This document shows, piece after piece, positions 26,233-33,375 of a stretch of 64,000 bases of DNA. The stretch is from assembly GCF_002113025.1 (NCBI RefSeq), contig NZ_NEJH01000018.1, forward strand, positions 1 to 64,000, read 5' to 3'. Numbering within the stretch: the stretch's first letter is position 1; each line of letters begins with the position of its first letter. The position numbers and the translations under genes were made by a program. The notes below the pieces were generated by a model that was not told the origin of the DNA, ran no database searches, and worked only from the letters and a program-made list of their open reading frames with translations. Source of the DNA: Pseudomonas sp. B28(2017) (GTDB lineage Bacteria; Pseudomonadota; Gammaproteobacteria; Pseudomonadales; Pseudomonadaceae).

Positions 26233-26943
26233 TCAGTTGGAGACGGGACTTGGAATCTGCAACCCGCGGACCACCGCCGGCCGCGCCAGGAAGCGTTCCA
26301 GCACCCGCGTGACGTTAGGGAAGCTCTGAATGCCCACCAGGTCGCCGGCTTCATAGAAGCCGATCAGGTTGCGCACCCACGGGAAGGTGGCGATGTCAGC
26401 GATGGTGTAGCGCTCGCCCATGATCCAGTCGCGCCCTTCAAGGCGGCCGTCGAGCACCTTGAGCAGGCGTTTGCTTTCCTCGACGTAGCGGTCACGGGGA
26501 CGTTTGTCTTCGTAGTCCTTGCCGGCGAATTTGTTGAAAAACCCGAGTTGGCCGAACATCGGGCCAATGCCACCCATCTGGAACATCAGCCACTGAATCG
26601 TTTCGTAGCGCGCTGCCGATTCCTGGGCCAGCAGTTGTCCGCTCTTGTCGGCCAGGTAGATCAGGATCGCTCCCGACTCGAACAGCGCCAATGGCCGGTC
26701 GTCCGGACCGTGGGGGTCGAGGATCGCCGGGATCTTGTTGTTGGGGTTGAGTGAAAGAAATTCCGGGGACATCTGGTCGTTGGTGTCGAAGCCTACCCGG
26801 TGAGGTTCATACGGCAGGCCGATCTCTTCAAGCATGATCGAGACCTTGACGCCGTTGGGGGTCGGCAAGGAGTACAGCTGAATCCACTCCGGGTATTGGG
26901 CAGGCCATTTGCGGGTGATGGGGAATGCGGATAAATCGGTCAT
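26233..26943 (-). CDS. Glutathione S-transferase (YghU/YfcG-like)
   Basis: This protein of about 236 residues has IQLYSLPTPNGVKVSIMLEE in the thioredoxin-like domain and the NPNNKIPAILDPHGP / LALFESGAILIYLADKSG glutathione site. This is the disulfide-reductase-type (YghU/YfcG, Nu-class-like) GST group. The helical C-domain is complete (FPWVRNLIGFYEAGDLVGIQ). Two starts are possible. MTDLSAF at 26943 matches my memory of relatives better than an ATG at 26964. It lies just upstream of hemB on the same strand and could share its transcript. Confidence 0.85.
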   Translation of the reverse strand: MTDLSAFPITRKWPAQYPEWIQLYSLPTPNGVKVSIMLEEIGLPYEPHRVGFDTNDQMSPEFLSLNPNNKIPAILDPHGPDDRPLALFESGAILIYLADKSGQLLAQESAARYETIQWLMFQMGGIGPMFGQLGFFNKFAGKDYEDKRPRDRYVEESKRLLKVLDGRLEGRDWIMGERYTIADIATFPWVRNLIGFYEAGDLVGIQSFPNVTRVLERFLARPAVVRGLQIPSPVSN

Positions 26944-27312
26944 GGGCTGGATCCACGAAGACATTGAGAGTGACGATCATAATGGAGATAGCGGCTCAGC
27001 GATCCCTTGCAGCCATTAATCTCGCTGATAGACGAGATCAAAAGAGATCACGACTGTTTCAACCCCATCAGGTGTAGCGTGTCCACAATTTCGCAACATC
27101 CTGTCGATAACCTTCACTGCAACCCGTTGACGGTTACCGGTACATTGCTGCGCTTTCGACCGGAATCGAACCAAACGGACTGAGAGGACTCTGAGCACCC
27201 CCCCTTTTGAGAACGGACCGGTTTCAACGACATGGAAAACACCCGACGCAGGAAAATCGTGGTGTAAAGGTTTGTCAGCCTTAACCGAATTGCGCTGAAG
27301 AACTCTTTACTC
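26944..27312. other. Intergenic region, no gene recognised
   Basis: About 370 bases separate the divergent GST and histidine-phosphatase-like genes. Short frames are present, including one on the minus strand at 27016-27198, but none has a good ribosome site or a convincing protein. There is no REP unit, terminator or RNA structure I could recognise. A C-run followed by TTTT (about 27198-27208) is the only notable low-complexity tract. Confidence 0.4.
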
Positions 27313-27984
27313 ATGAATTTGTTCAATATTGCCAACCGCTTCAGACATCGCGCCTACCTGCTGTTGCCCGCTTTGCTGGCGGTCAGCGCACTGTTTCTGT
27401 CGCTGGAGGCCAGCCAAAGCCGCGCCCAGCCGATGGATGGCATCCAGACGCTGGTTTTCCTGCGCCACGGGGAAAAACCCGCCGGCGGCTTGGGCCAGCT
27501 CAATTGCCAGGGGCTGAACCGCGCCATCGACCTGGCGACGCTGCTGCCGGAAAAGTTTGGCAAGGCCAACTATGTGTTTGCGGCGAACCCGACCCGTAAC
27601 GTCGAGGAAGGCGAGTTCGACAACTCCTACAGTTACATCCGCCCCCTGATGACCATCAGCCCCAGCGCGATCAAGCTGGGCCTGCCGGTGAACATCGATT
27701 TTTCCGCCAATGACACCAGCGACCTGGCCGAAGAACTGCTTCACGACAAATATCACAACTCGGTCATCTACACCGCCTGGTCACACGGCTACCTGCCGGA
27801 GCTGATCAACACGGTGGCCGGTGAAGCCACCGGCAAGAAAATGACCCTCATGCAAGACTGGGAATCCAGCGATTATGACTCGCTGTATGTGCTCACCTTG
27901 ACCTGGCACAACGGCAAGGCCAGTGTGCAGAGCCATGTGTACAAGCAAGGCCTGAACAATGGCCCGGAAACCTGCCCGACCTGA
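27313..27984 (+). CDS. Histidine-phosphatase-like envelope protein
   Basis: This 223-residue protein starts with a positively charged N-terminus and a hydrophobic segment (YLLLPALLAVSALFLSLEA), so it is exported or anchored. The mature part begins DGIQTLVFLRHGEKPAGG. RHGE is the phosphohistidine motif of the histidine phosphatase superfamily, and YTAWSHGYLPELIN supplies the second histidine. The substrate is unknown. No typical ribosome site is obvious. It is a single gene followed by REP units. Confidence 0.72.
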   Translation: MNLFNIANRFRHRAYLLLPALLAVSALFLSLEASQSRAQPMDGIQTLVFLRHGEKPAGGLGQLNCQGLNRAIDLATLLPEKFGKANYVFAANPTRNVEEGEFDNSYSYIRPLMTISPSAIKLGLPVNIDFSANDTSDLAEELLHDKYHNSVIYTAWSHGYLPELINTVAGEATGKKMTLMQDWESSDYDSLYVLTLTWHNGKASVQSHVYKQGLNNGPETCPT

Positions 27985-28010
27985 GGTTGTGCATTGCTTG
28001 ATCGGGCCCC

Positions 28011-28104
28011 ATCGCGAGCAGGCTCGCTCCCACACTGAATCTGCGTCGAACACAAAAACTGTACTCAATGAAGATCTACTGTAGGAGCGAGCCTGCTCGC
28101 GAAG
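28011..28104. repeat. REP-like inverted pair
   Basis: ATCGCGAGCAGGCTCGCTCC (28011-28030) and CTGTAGGAGCGAGCCTGCTC (28079-28098) face each other across about 45 bases, between convergent genes. Confidence 0.8.
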
Positions 28105-28122
28105 GGGCCAGTAAAACCTACA

Positions 28123-29226
28123 TCACTTTCGTTGATTCACTCGCTCGCGCAGATACTCGAGAACCGCCCCTCGCTCCCCGGCAAACTCGATCCGCGCGTC
28201 CTTCTTCTCCCGCTGAAACGCATACATCGGATCGTAATACTCGCGCAGCAATCCTTCGATCCAGCCGCGGTGCAGATCCACCGCGCCGCTGCGGGCCTGC
28301 TCCGCCAATGCCTCTTCCATCAAAACCAGCATGCGCCGATGACGTTCGCCGCCCAGGCGTTTCTGCACATTGTTCAGGCTCGTCAGCAACCGTTCGGAAA
28401 ACAGCGCAAAGCCCTCCTCGCCATGCACGTCGATGAATTCTGCGCATAGATCCACCACGTAATCGCGCAGGATCCGCTCGACCCGACCTTCCAGGCTGTC
28501 TTCCAGCCACACCATCGGAAACTGCTGCATGCCCTGGTACAGCGGCAATGGCAACGCACAACTGCCGACTGCGCGGCTTTCGTCTTCCAATACGAACTGC
28601 TCGATGCCCCTGGCGCGTTTTTTCAGTACATCCACGGCCAAACGGTTTTCGAAGTCGATGTTCGATGGCTGACCCGTGGCGCGCTTGCCGAAACTGGAGC
28701 CGCGATGGTTGGCATGACCTTCAAGGTCCACGCTGTTGCCCAATTGCTTGAGCACCTCGGTCTTGCCCGTGCCGGTCATGCCGCCCAACAGGACGAAATC
28801 GCACTGGGTCACGGCTTGATCGAGGGTGTCCAGCAGGAAGGTACGCATGGCCTTGTAGCCGCCGCCCACCCGAGGGTAATCGATGCCCGCCTCGTCCTTG
28901 AGCCATTGCTGGACTATCTGCGAGCGCAGGCCGCCGCGAAAGCAGTACAGCAGGCCATCGGGATGCGCCCGGGCAAAATCGGCCCAGGCCTGGATGCGTT
29001 CGGCCTTGACCGCGCCCGACACCAGTTGATGCCCCAGCACGATGGCCGCCTGCTGGCCATGCTGCTTGTAGCACGTGCCGACCCGCTGGCGTTCAAGGTC
29101 ATTCATCAACGGCAGGTTGATCACTCCGGGAAACGCGCCCTTGTTGAATTCGACTGGCGCGCGGGTGTCCATCATGGGCCGGTCGTTGAGGAAGATGTCG
29201 CGGTAATCGGTGCAGTCGACAGACAT
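28123..29226 (-). CDS. selU: tRNA 2-selenouridine synthase
   Basis: SelU/MnmH (367 aa) replaces sulfur by selenium at U34 of certain tRNAs, using selenophosphate through a geranylated intermediate. The N-terminal rhodanese domain carries the catalytic Cys95 in LLYCFRGGLRSQIVQQWL. The C-terminal half has a P-loop at residues 149-157 (GMTGTGKTE). The ATG at 29226 overlaps the selD stop (TGATG), and its GAGGTGA ribosome site lies inside the selD 3' end. Translation is therefore coupled to the enzyme supplying selenophosphate. Confidence 0.93.
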   Translation of the reverse strand: MSVDCTDYRDIFLNDRPMMDTRAPVEFNKGAFPGVINLPLMNDLERQRVGTCYKQHGQQAAIVLGHQLVSGAVKAERIQAWADFARAHPDGLLYCFRGGLRSQIVQQWLKDEAGIDYPRVGGGYKAMRTFLLDTLDQAVTQCDFVLLGGMTGTGKTEVLKQLGNSVDLEGHANHRGSSFGKRATGQPSNIDFENRLAVDVLKKRARGIEQFVLEDESRAVGSCALPLPLYQGMQQFPMVWLEDSLEGRVERILRDYVVDLCAEFIDVHGEEGFALFSERLLTSLNNVQKRLGGERHRRMLVLMEEALAEQARSGAVDLHRGWIEGLLREYYDPMYAFQREKKDARIEFAGERGAVLEYLRERVNQRK

Positions 29227-30260
29227 CAAATCACCTCGACCGCGTTGCTCTGTCGCTCGACCAGTTCACCGATCGGTTCCAGGCTCAGGCCCAGTTCGGC
29301 GGCCACCGAGAGAAACTGCTCGTTGCCTTGCGGCGTTACGGCAATCAGCAGGCCGCCGCTGGTCTGCGGATCGCAGAGAACGCGTTTGTGCAGTTCCTGG
29401 AGCCGCCCGAGCTTGCTCGCGTAGCTGTCGAAATTGCGCAGCGTACCGCCCGGTACGCAGCCCTGTTCGAGGTAATACTCGACACCCGGCAAGCGCGGTA
29501 CGCGGGCATATTCGATACGCGCCGTGAGCTGGCTGCCGTCGGCCATTTCTACCAGGTGCCCGAGCAGGCCGAAACCGGTGACATCGGTCATCGCGGTTAC
29601 GCCGTCGAGCTTGCCGAAACGGCTGCCGGGTTTGTTCAGGGTGCACATCCAGTCCCGGGCCAGGCCGATGTCGGCATTGCGCAACTTGCCCTTCTTCTCG
29701 GCCGTCGTAAGGATGCCAATGCCCAGGGGCTTGGTGAGGTAGAGCAGGCAACCGGCTGTGGCAGTGTCGTTGCGCTTCATATGGCGCTTTTCCACCAGAC
29801 CGGTGACGGCCAGGCCAAAGATCGGTTCTGGCGCGTCGATGGAGTGCCCACCTGCCAGCGGGATGCCCGCCTCGTCACACACCGAACGGCCGCCGCGTAT
29901 CACTTCCCGGGCAATTTCCGGGGCCAGTACGTTCACCGGCCAGCCCAGAATCGCAATCGCCATCAACGGATCGCCGCCCATCGCATAGATGTCGCTGATG
30001 GCATTGGTGGCGGCAATTCGACCGAAATCGAAGGGATCGTCGACGATCGGCATGAAAAAGTCCGTGGTCGAGACCACTCCGCGCTCTTCGTCGATCGCAT
30101 ACACCGCCGCGTCGTCGCGCGAGGCGTTGCCGACCCAGAGTTTCGGGTCGAGGTTCTGCGCCCCGCTGCCGGCCAGGATCACTTCCAGCACCTGAGGGGA
30201 AATCTTGCAACCGCATCCAGCACCGTGGCTGTATTGGGTCAGGCGAATCGGCTCGCTCAT
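29226..30260 (-). CDS. selD: Selenide, water dikinase
   Basis: SelD (344 aa) makes selenophosphate from selenide and ATP. The N-terminal SHGAGCGCKI contains the catalytic Cys16 and Lys19 (Cys, not selenocysteine). The nucleotide-binding glycine-rich and Asp motifs continue downstream (VGNASRDDAAVYAIDEERGV, FFMPIVDDPFDFGRIAATNA). selU follows with a one-base overlap. No selA, selB or selC is in the window, so the local role is tRNA selenation. The ribosome site GAGG lies in the 3' arm of a perfect hairpin ending seven bases before the ATG, which may throttle translation. Confidence 0.94.
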   Translation of the reverse strand: MSEPIRLTQYSHGAGCGCKISPQVLEVILAGSGAQNLDPKLWVGNASRDDAAVYAIDEERGVVSTTDFFMPIVDDPFDFGRIAATNAISDIYAMGGDPLMAIAILGWPVNVLAPEIAREVIRGGRSVCDEAGIPLAGGHSIDAPEPIFGLAVTGLVEKRHMKRNDTATAGCLLYLTKPLGIGILTTAEKKGKLRNADIGLARDWMCTLNKPGSRFGKLDGVTAMTDVTGFGLLGHLVEMADGSQLTARIEYARVPRLPGVEYYLEQGCVPGGTLRNFDSYASKLGRLQELHKRVLCDPQTSGGLLIAVTPQGNEQFLSVAAELGLSLEPIGELVERQSNAVEVI

Positions 30261-30267
30261 GGGGGTA

Positions 30268-30286
30268 CCTCATTGGGTCAATGAGG
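30268..30286 (-). promoter_or_regulatory. Hairpin sequestering the selD ribosome site
   Basis: Read on the selD strand, CCTCATTG-ACC-CAATGAGG is a perfect 8-bp stem with a 3-base loop (or a 7-bp stem with a 5-base loop). The GAGG of the 3' arm is the Shine-Dalgarno sequence, and the ATG follows after TACCCCC. The pairing is directly visible; a regulatory role is inference. Confidence 0.6.
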
Positions 30287-30342
30287 CCGATTCTAGCAGA
30301 GCGGGGCATGCGCAAGTCGTTGTGCGGCCCCTGTGGGAGCGG

Positions 30343-31299
30343 TTATGGCAGCAAAATCACCTTGTCACCGCTGCCCTGATTCACGTCGGCATAACGCTCC
30401 AGGCCTTCGGCCAATGGCGACTCGCACAAGCCCTGCGGCAACGGCAACAGGTCCTGATCGAAGAACCGGCCAAAGTGCTCGAGCATCGCCGCACACGCCT
30501 GTACCCCGTACAGCAACGAGTTGATCCCCACCACTGAGCCGCCCTTGCGATACAACGCCAGGGCCGGCAACTGCACATGACCGTCCACGGGTGCGGCGAT
30601 GATCGCGATGCGGCCGAACGCGGCCAGGGCTGGCACCGAGGCCGGCAGCCAGAATCCGGTGGTGTCGAAAATCACGTCGGCGCCGCCGGCATAGACCGCG
30701 TTGACCTGGGCCCCGAGGTCTTCGGGTTTATCCAGTTGCAGGGCCTGGTAGCCCTGCTCCTGCAAGTCCTTGACCTGCTCGGGACGCCGCGCAGCTGCCA
30801 GCACCCGGGCACCGCGCACCTTGGCCAAGGCCAGCGCGGCACTGCCGACCGCCCCGCCACCGATGACCAGCAATCGGGTTTCGGCGGTCACCAGGCTGCG
30901 TTCCAGCGCATCCCACGCCGTGGTGTACGGCACGCCGAGGCTGGCGGCCTGGGCGAAGCTCAGGTGCGTGGGTTTGAGCGCTACGCCATTGGCCGGCAGC
31001 TTGACGAACTGCGCGTGGGAACCGTCGGCGAAAAAACCCAGTTCCCGGCCCGTGCCCCAGACTTCCTGACCGATCAGCGCCTGCGGGCCGGCCACGACCA
31101 CACCGGCAAAATCACGACCGGGAATCCGCGGCAGGGTGGTGTAGGGAAAACGCCCAAGCACGTTCTTCACATCGCTTGGGTTCAGACCCGCGGCCTTGAT
31201 CTCGACCAGCACTTCATCGGCGCCGGGAACAGGAGTCGGCACCTCGACGTAGCGCAGGGCCGAGAGATCACCGGTTTTATCGAATTGCAGAGCTTTCAT
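30343..31299 (-). CDS. Zinc-free MDR quinone oxidoreductase-like protein
   Basis: This 318-residue medium-chain dehydrogenase/reductase belongs to the quinone oxidoreductase branch. The GroES-like N-half contains GLNPSDVKNVLGRFPYTTLP and IPGRDFAGVVV. The Rossmann motif is LLVIGGGAVGSAALALAKVR. The structural-zinc cysteines of alcohol dehydrogenases are absent, as expected for NADPH:quinone reductase/enoyl-reductase relatives. The start at ATG 31299 has GGAT upstream; the longer form adds four residues. An XapX gene lies just upstream on the same strand. Confidence 0.83.
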   Translation of the reverse strand: MKALQFDKTGDLSALRYVEVPTPVPGADEVLVEIKAAGLNPSDVKNVLGRFPYTTLPRIPGRDFAGVVVAGPQALIGQEVWGTGRELGFFADGSHAQFVKLPANGVALKPTHLSFAQAASLGVPYTTAWDALERSLVTAETRLLVIGGGAVGSAALALAKVRGARVLAAARRPEQVKDLQEQGYQALQLDKPEDLGAQVNAVYAGGADVIFDTTGFWLPASVPALAAFGRIAIIAAPVDGHVQLPALALYRKGGSVVGINSLLYGVQACAAMLEHFGRFFDQDLLPLPQGLCESPLAEGLERYADVNQGSGDKVILLP

Positions 31300-31326
31300 G
31301 GGCGTATCCATCGAGTCAAAGAGGGT

Positions 31327-31500
31327 TCAGGAAATCCAGCCAGCCACCAGCTCCCGCCCCATTGGCCAGAGCTTTTCACCGGCGAGCATGCCGAGCAGAC
31401 CAACCAACGCGATGGCCGGGGGTGCGGGGGAACGAAAGTCCAGGGCGCCGTAGAGCAGACCGACGCCCAGACCGATGGCCAGTGACATGAGGTAGTTCAC
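31327..31500 (-). CDS. XapX-domain membrane protein
   Basis: This 57-residue protein has two membrane helices. The conserved XapX (DUF1427) stretch is LLYGALDFRSPAPPAIALVG, followed by LLGMLAGE. The GTG at 31500 is the likely start: GGAG lies at good spacing before it, and the protein then begins with NYLMSLAIGLGVG as in relatives. A longer ATG frame would place polar residues first. The function of XapX proteins is unknown. It is probably co-transcribed with the downstream quinone-oxidoreductase-like gene (27-base gap). Confidence 0.82.
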   Translation of the reverse strand: MNYLMSLAIGLGVGLLYGALDFRSPAPPAIALVGLLGMLAGEKLWPMGRELVAGWIS

Positions 31501-31605
31501 GGCAGACTCCGGGGGCAATTGAGGTATGCGTTGAGTCTAGAGGGCGATGCTGGAGAGCATCGGCCAAGTGCTTCTGAATTTCGGCCAAAGCATGGCCCGG
31601 CGAAT

Positions 31606-32385
31606 TCAGCCTTGGCGTTGCGTCGCCGGAAACTGTGAAGGGGCGACACCCAGCTCACGACGAAACATGTCACTGAAGCTGCTCGGCGAATAGCCCAGCT
31701 CCCGGGCAATCGCGCTGACCGGTACGCCCTGGATCAACTCGGCCACCGCCGTCGCCAGTTGCACCTGACGCCGCCACTCGGCGAAGCCCATGCCCAAACC
31801 GTCCTTGAACAGCCGCGCCAGGGTCCGCACGCTGGCACCGGCGGTTTCTGCGTGCTGTTCGAACGGAATATCCAGAGAAGGCGCAGACATGACCGCCTGA
31901 CACAGGTTCATCAGCCGTCGATCGGAATCATCCGGCAGCGGGATTTTCAGCAGCGAACGCCTGGCGCGCCTGAGCTCCAGCAACGCCAGGCCCACCAGCG
32001 CGTCGTAATACTCGGGCGGCCCGTCGTTGCCCTGCTCCACCAGCCCGACGATCAGCTCGCGCAGCAAGCCGCCGACCTCGATGACTTGCACGCTGTCATC
32101 CAGGGTCGCAGCCAGGGACGGGCGCAAGTAGATATTACGCATTTGCAGGTCGGACACCACGCGAATCCCGTGGGGCACGCCGGGCGGCAACCACACCGCC
32201 CGCTGCGGCGGCACTACCAGCGCCTCGTGCGGCGTCTCGACCCACATCACCCCGCTCATCGCATACAGCAACTGACCCCAGACGTGCTCATGGGGCTCGA
32301 TGTACAGCCCGCGCGGATAGGTGCGAGCCAGCGGCTGCACGGGCACATCGGTGTCACTCAGGTCAGGCGGTGCGGCGAGGGCCAT
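31606..32385 (-). CDS. AraC-family regulator with cupin sensor
   Basis: This 259-residue regulator has an N-terminal cupin-like sensor (IEPHEHVWGQLLYAMSGVMW, then VPPQRAVWLPPGVPHGIRVV) and a C-terminal pair of helix-turn-helices (ASVRTLARLFKDGLGMGFAE and GYSPSSFSDMFRRELGVAPS). The layout matches the NimR/YdeO-like group of small AraC regulators. Its targets may be the downstream XapX and oxidoreductase genes on the same strand, but no binding site could be identified. The effector is unknown. Confidence 0.86.
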   Translation of the reverse strand: MALAAPPDLSDTDVPVQPLARTYPRGLYIEPHEHVWGQLLYAMSGVMWVETPHEALVVPPQRAVWLPPGVPHGIRVVSDLQMRNIYLRPSLAATLDDSVQVIEVGGLLRELIVGLVEQGNDGPPEYYDALVGLALLELRRARRSLLKIPLPDDSDRRLMNLCQAVMSAPSLDIPFEQHAETAGASVRTLARLFKDGLGMGFAEWRRQVQLATAVAELIQGVPVSAIARELGYSPSSFSDMFRRELGVAPSQFPATQRQG

Positions 32386-32530
32386 GGTCTATGTTCATTG
32401 GGAGCGGGAAGATTGCATGGTAACGGGGCGTCGATTTTGTCGCCAGCAACCGCCGGAGTCCGACAATCCGAATGAATTTTCCCGGTGGCACGCGATCCTT
32501 CTATGTACAACAGGGAGGAACCGGCGGTTT

Positions 32531-32758
32531 ATGAACAGTGCAAAGTTATTCGTCATCGAGTACACCCTCCATGGCGCTCCCAAATCATTCATTATCCGAC
32601 TGGACAAAATGGATAATGCAGAAGCCTGGCATTGGGCGAGCTGTGACGCGGGGGTGGGGCGAATCCCCCGGTTTGGACGCGAGAAGGTGCAAAAGACCAG
32701 CAAGCCGATGGCTGAAAAATTCGGCGTGGAAAACGTCAAGTGGCGGCCGGCGAACTGA
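32531..32758 (+). CDS. DUF6555-type small protein
   Basis: This 75-residue soluble protein begins MNSAKLFVIEYTLHGAPKSF and has the WHWASCDAGVG core, then RFGREKVQKTSKPMAE. I recognise this pattern from small Pseudomonas proteins grouped as DUF6555. There is no catalytic motif and its function is unknown. The ATG at 32531 is used although GGAGG lies rather far upstream (about 14 bases). The next small gene follows 35 bases later, so the two may form an operon. Confidence 0.7.
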   Translation: MNSAKLFVIEYTLHGAPKSFIIRLDKMDNAEAWHWASCDAGVGRIPRFGREKVQKTSKPMAEKFGVENVKWRPAN

Positions 32759-32793
32759 TCTCCGGCAATCATCAGGTTCGAGGGGGAAGAGAC

Positions 32794-33072
32794 ATGAGCG
32801 CAACACCCATCAGCAGCCCTGCGCAACTGGACTACGTTCTGGACACATCGTTCGGCCGCACCACCAAAAGCGCCGAGTGCCGGATCGGACTGGAGCAGGT
32901 CGAAAATGACGCCTTTTGCTTCGCCATACGCATCCCGCCGCCACTGCCGGAAGATCTGGAGCATGCCAGGACCCTCGTGCTGCGGGTCGAAGGGCGGCGC
33001 CTGCAGGGCAGTGTCCGCCACAGCGAACGCCTGGAAGATGACAGCCTCAGGCTGGAAGTGGAGCCGGACTAG
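32794..33072 (+). CDS. Hypothetical protein (92 aa)
   Basis: This acidic soluble protein begins MSATPISSPAQLDYVLDTSF and has a beta-rich end LVLRVEGRRLQGSVRHSERL. GGGGGAAGAG precedes the ATG. No family is recognised. The alternating hydrophobic pattern in the second half suggests a small beta-sheet domain. It lies just after the DUF6555-type gene and is convergent with the metallothionein gene. Confidence 0.6.
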   Translation: MSATPISSPAQLDYVLDTSFGRTTKSAECRIGLEQVENDAFCFAIRIPPPLPEDLEHARTLVLRVEGRRLQGSVRHSERLEDDSLRLEVEPD

Positions 33073-33098
33073 GCTCCACTTTTGCGTGTACCGTGGTT

Positions 33099-33260
33099 TC
33101 AGTGGGCGCACTTGCAGTCTTTATGAGCGCACTCCTCGCCGTGCTCATGGTGTTTGGCACAGGCTTCACAGCAGTAATGCTTGCCGTGACGGGCAATCGG
33201 ATGTTCACCGAGTTTGCAGGTACATTTCGGACAATCGCAGATACTTTCACGGTCAATCAT
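33099..33260 (-). CDS. Bacterial metallothionein
   Basis: This 53-residue metal-chelating protein of the SmtA/BmtA/PmtA family binds Zn, Cd or Cu in the cytosol. Ten cysteines occur in the family layout: CDCPKCTC, YCCEAC, EEC and DCKC. Eight histidines are also present, five of them clustered toward the end (KHHEHGEECAH). Compared with other Pseudomonas metallothioneins it is short and lacks the usual extended C-terminal tail. The ATG at 33260 has AAGGAG nine bases upstream. A longer frame starting at 33302 is rejected. Confidence 0.9.
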   Translation of the reverse strand: MIDRESICDCPKCTCKLGEHPIARHGKHYCCEACAKHHEHGEECAHKDCKCAH

Positions 33261-33310
33261 GGGGCTGACTCCTTTTGTGTGGTCGTCAGTGCTCAGATGC
33301 ACACCGTAAG

Positions 33311-33369
33311 TGTAGGAGCTGCCGCAGGCTGTGATCTTTTGTGGCGAGGGAGCTTGCTCGCCACAAAAG
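33311..33369. repeat. Two Pseudomonas intergenic repeats
   Basis: A TGTAGGAGCTGCCGCAGGCT unit (33311-33330) is followed by a long palindrome. Its arms CTTTTGTGGCGAG and CTCGCCACAAAAG enclose GGAGCTTG (33336-33369). This is a different repeat family from the GAGCGAGC...GCTCGCGA units elsewhere in the window. It sits between the metallothionein and the chemoreceptor gene. Confidence 0.7.
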
Positions 33370-33375
33370 CTTCAA

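Noticed and set aside
32321..32530. 70-codon upstream extension of the DUF6555-type gene
   Set aside because: It overlaps the start of the divergent AraC gene. The family-like protein begins at MNSAKL.
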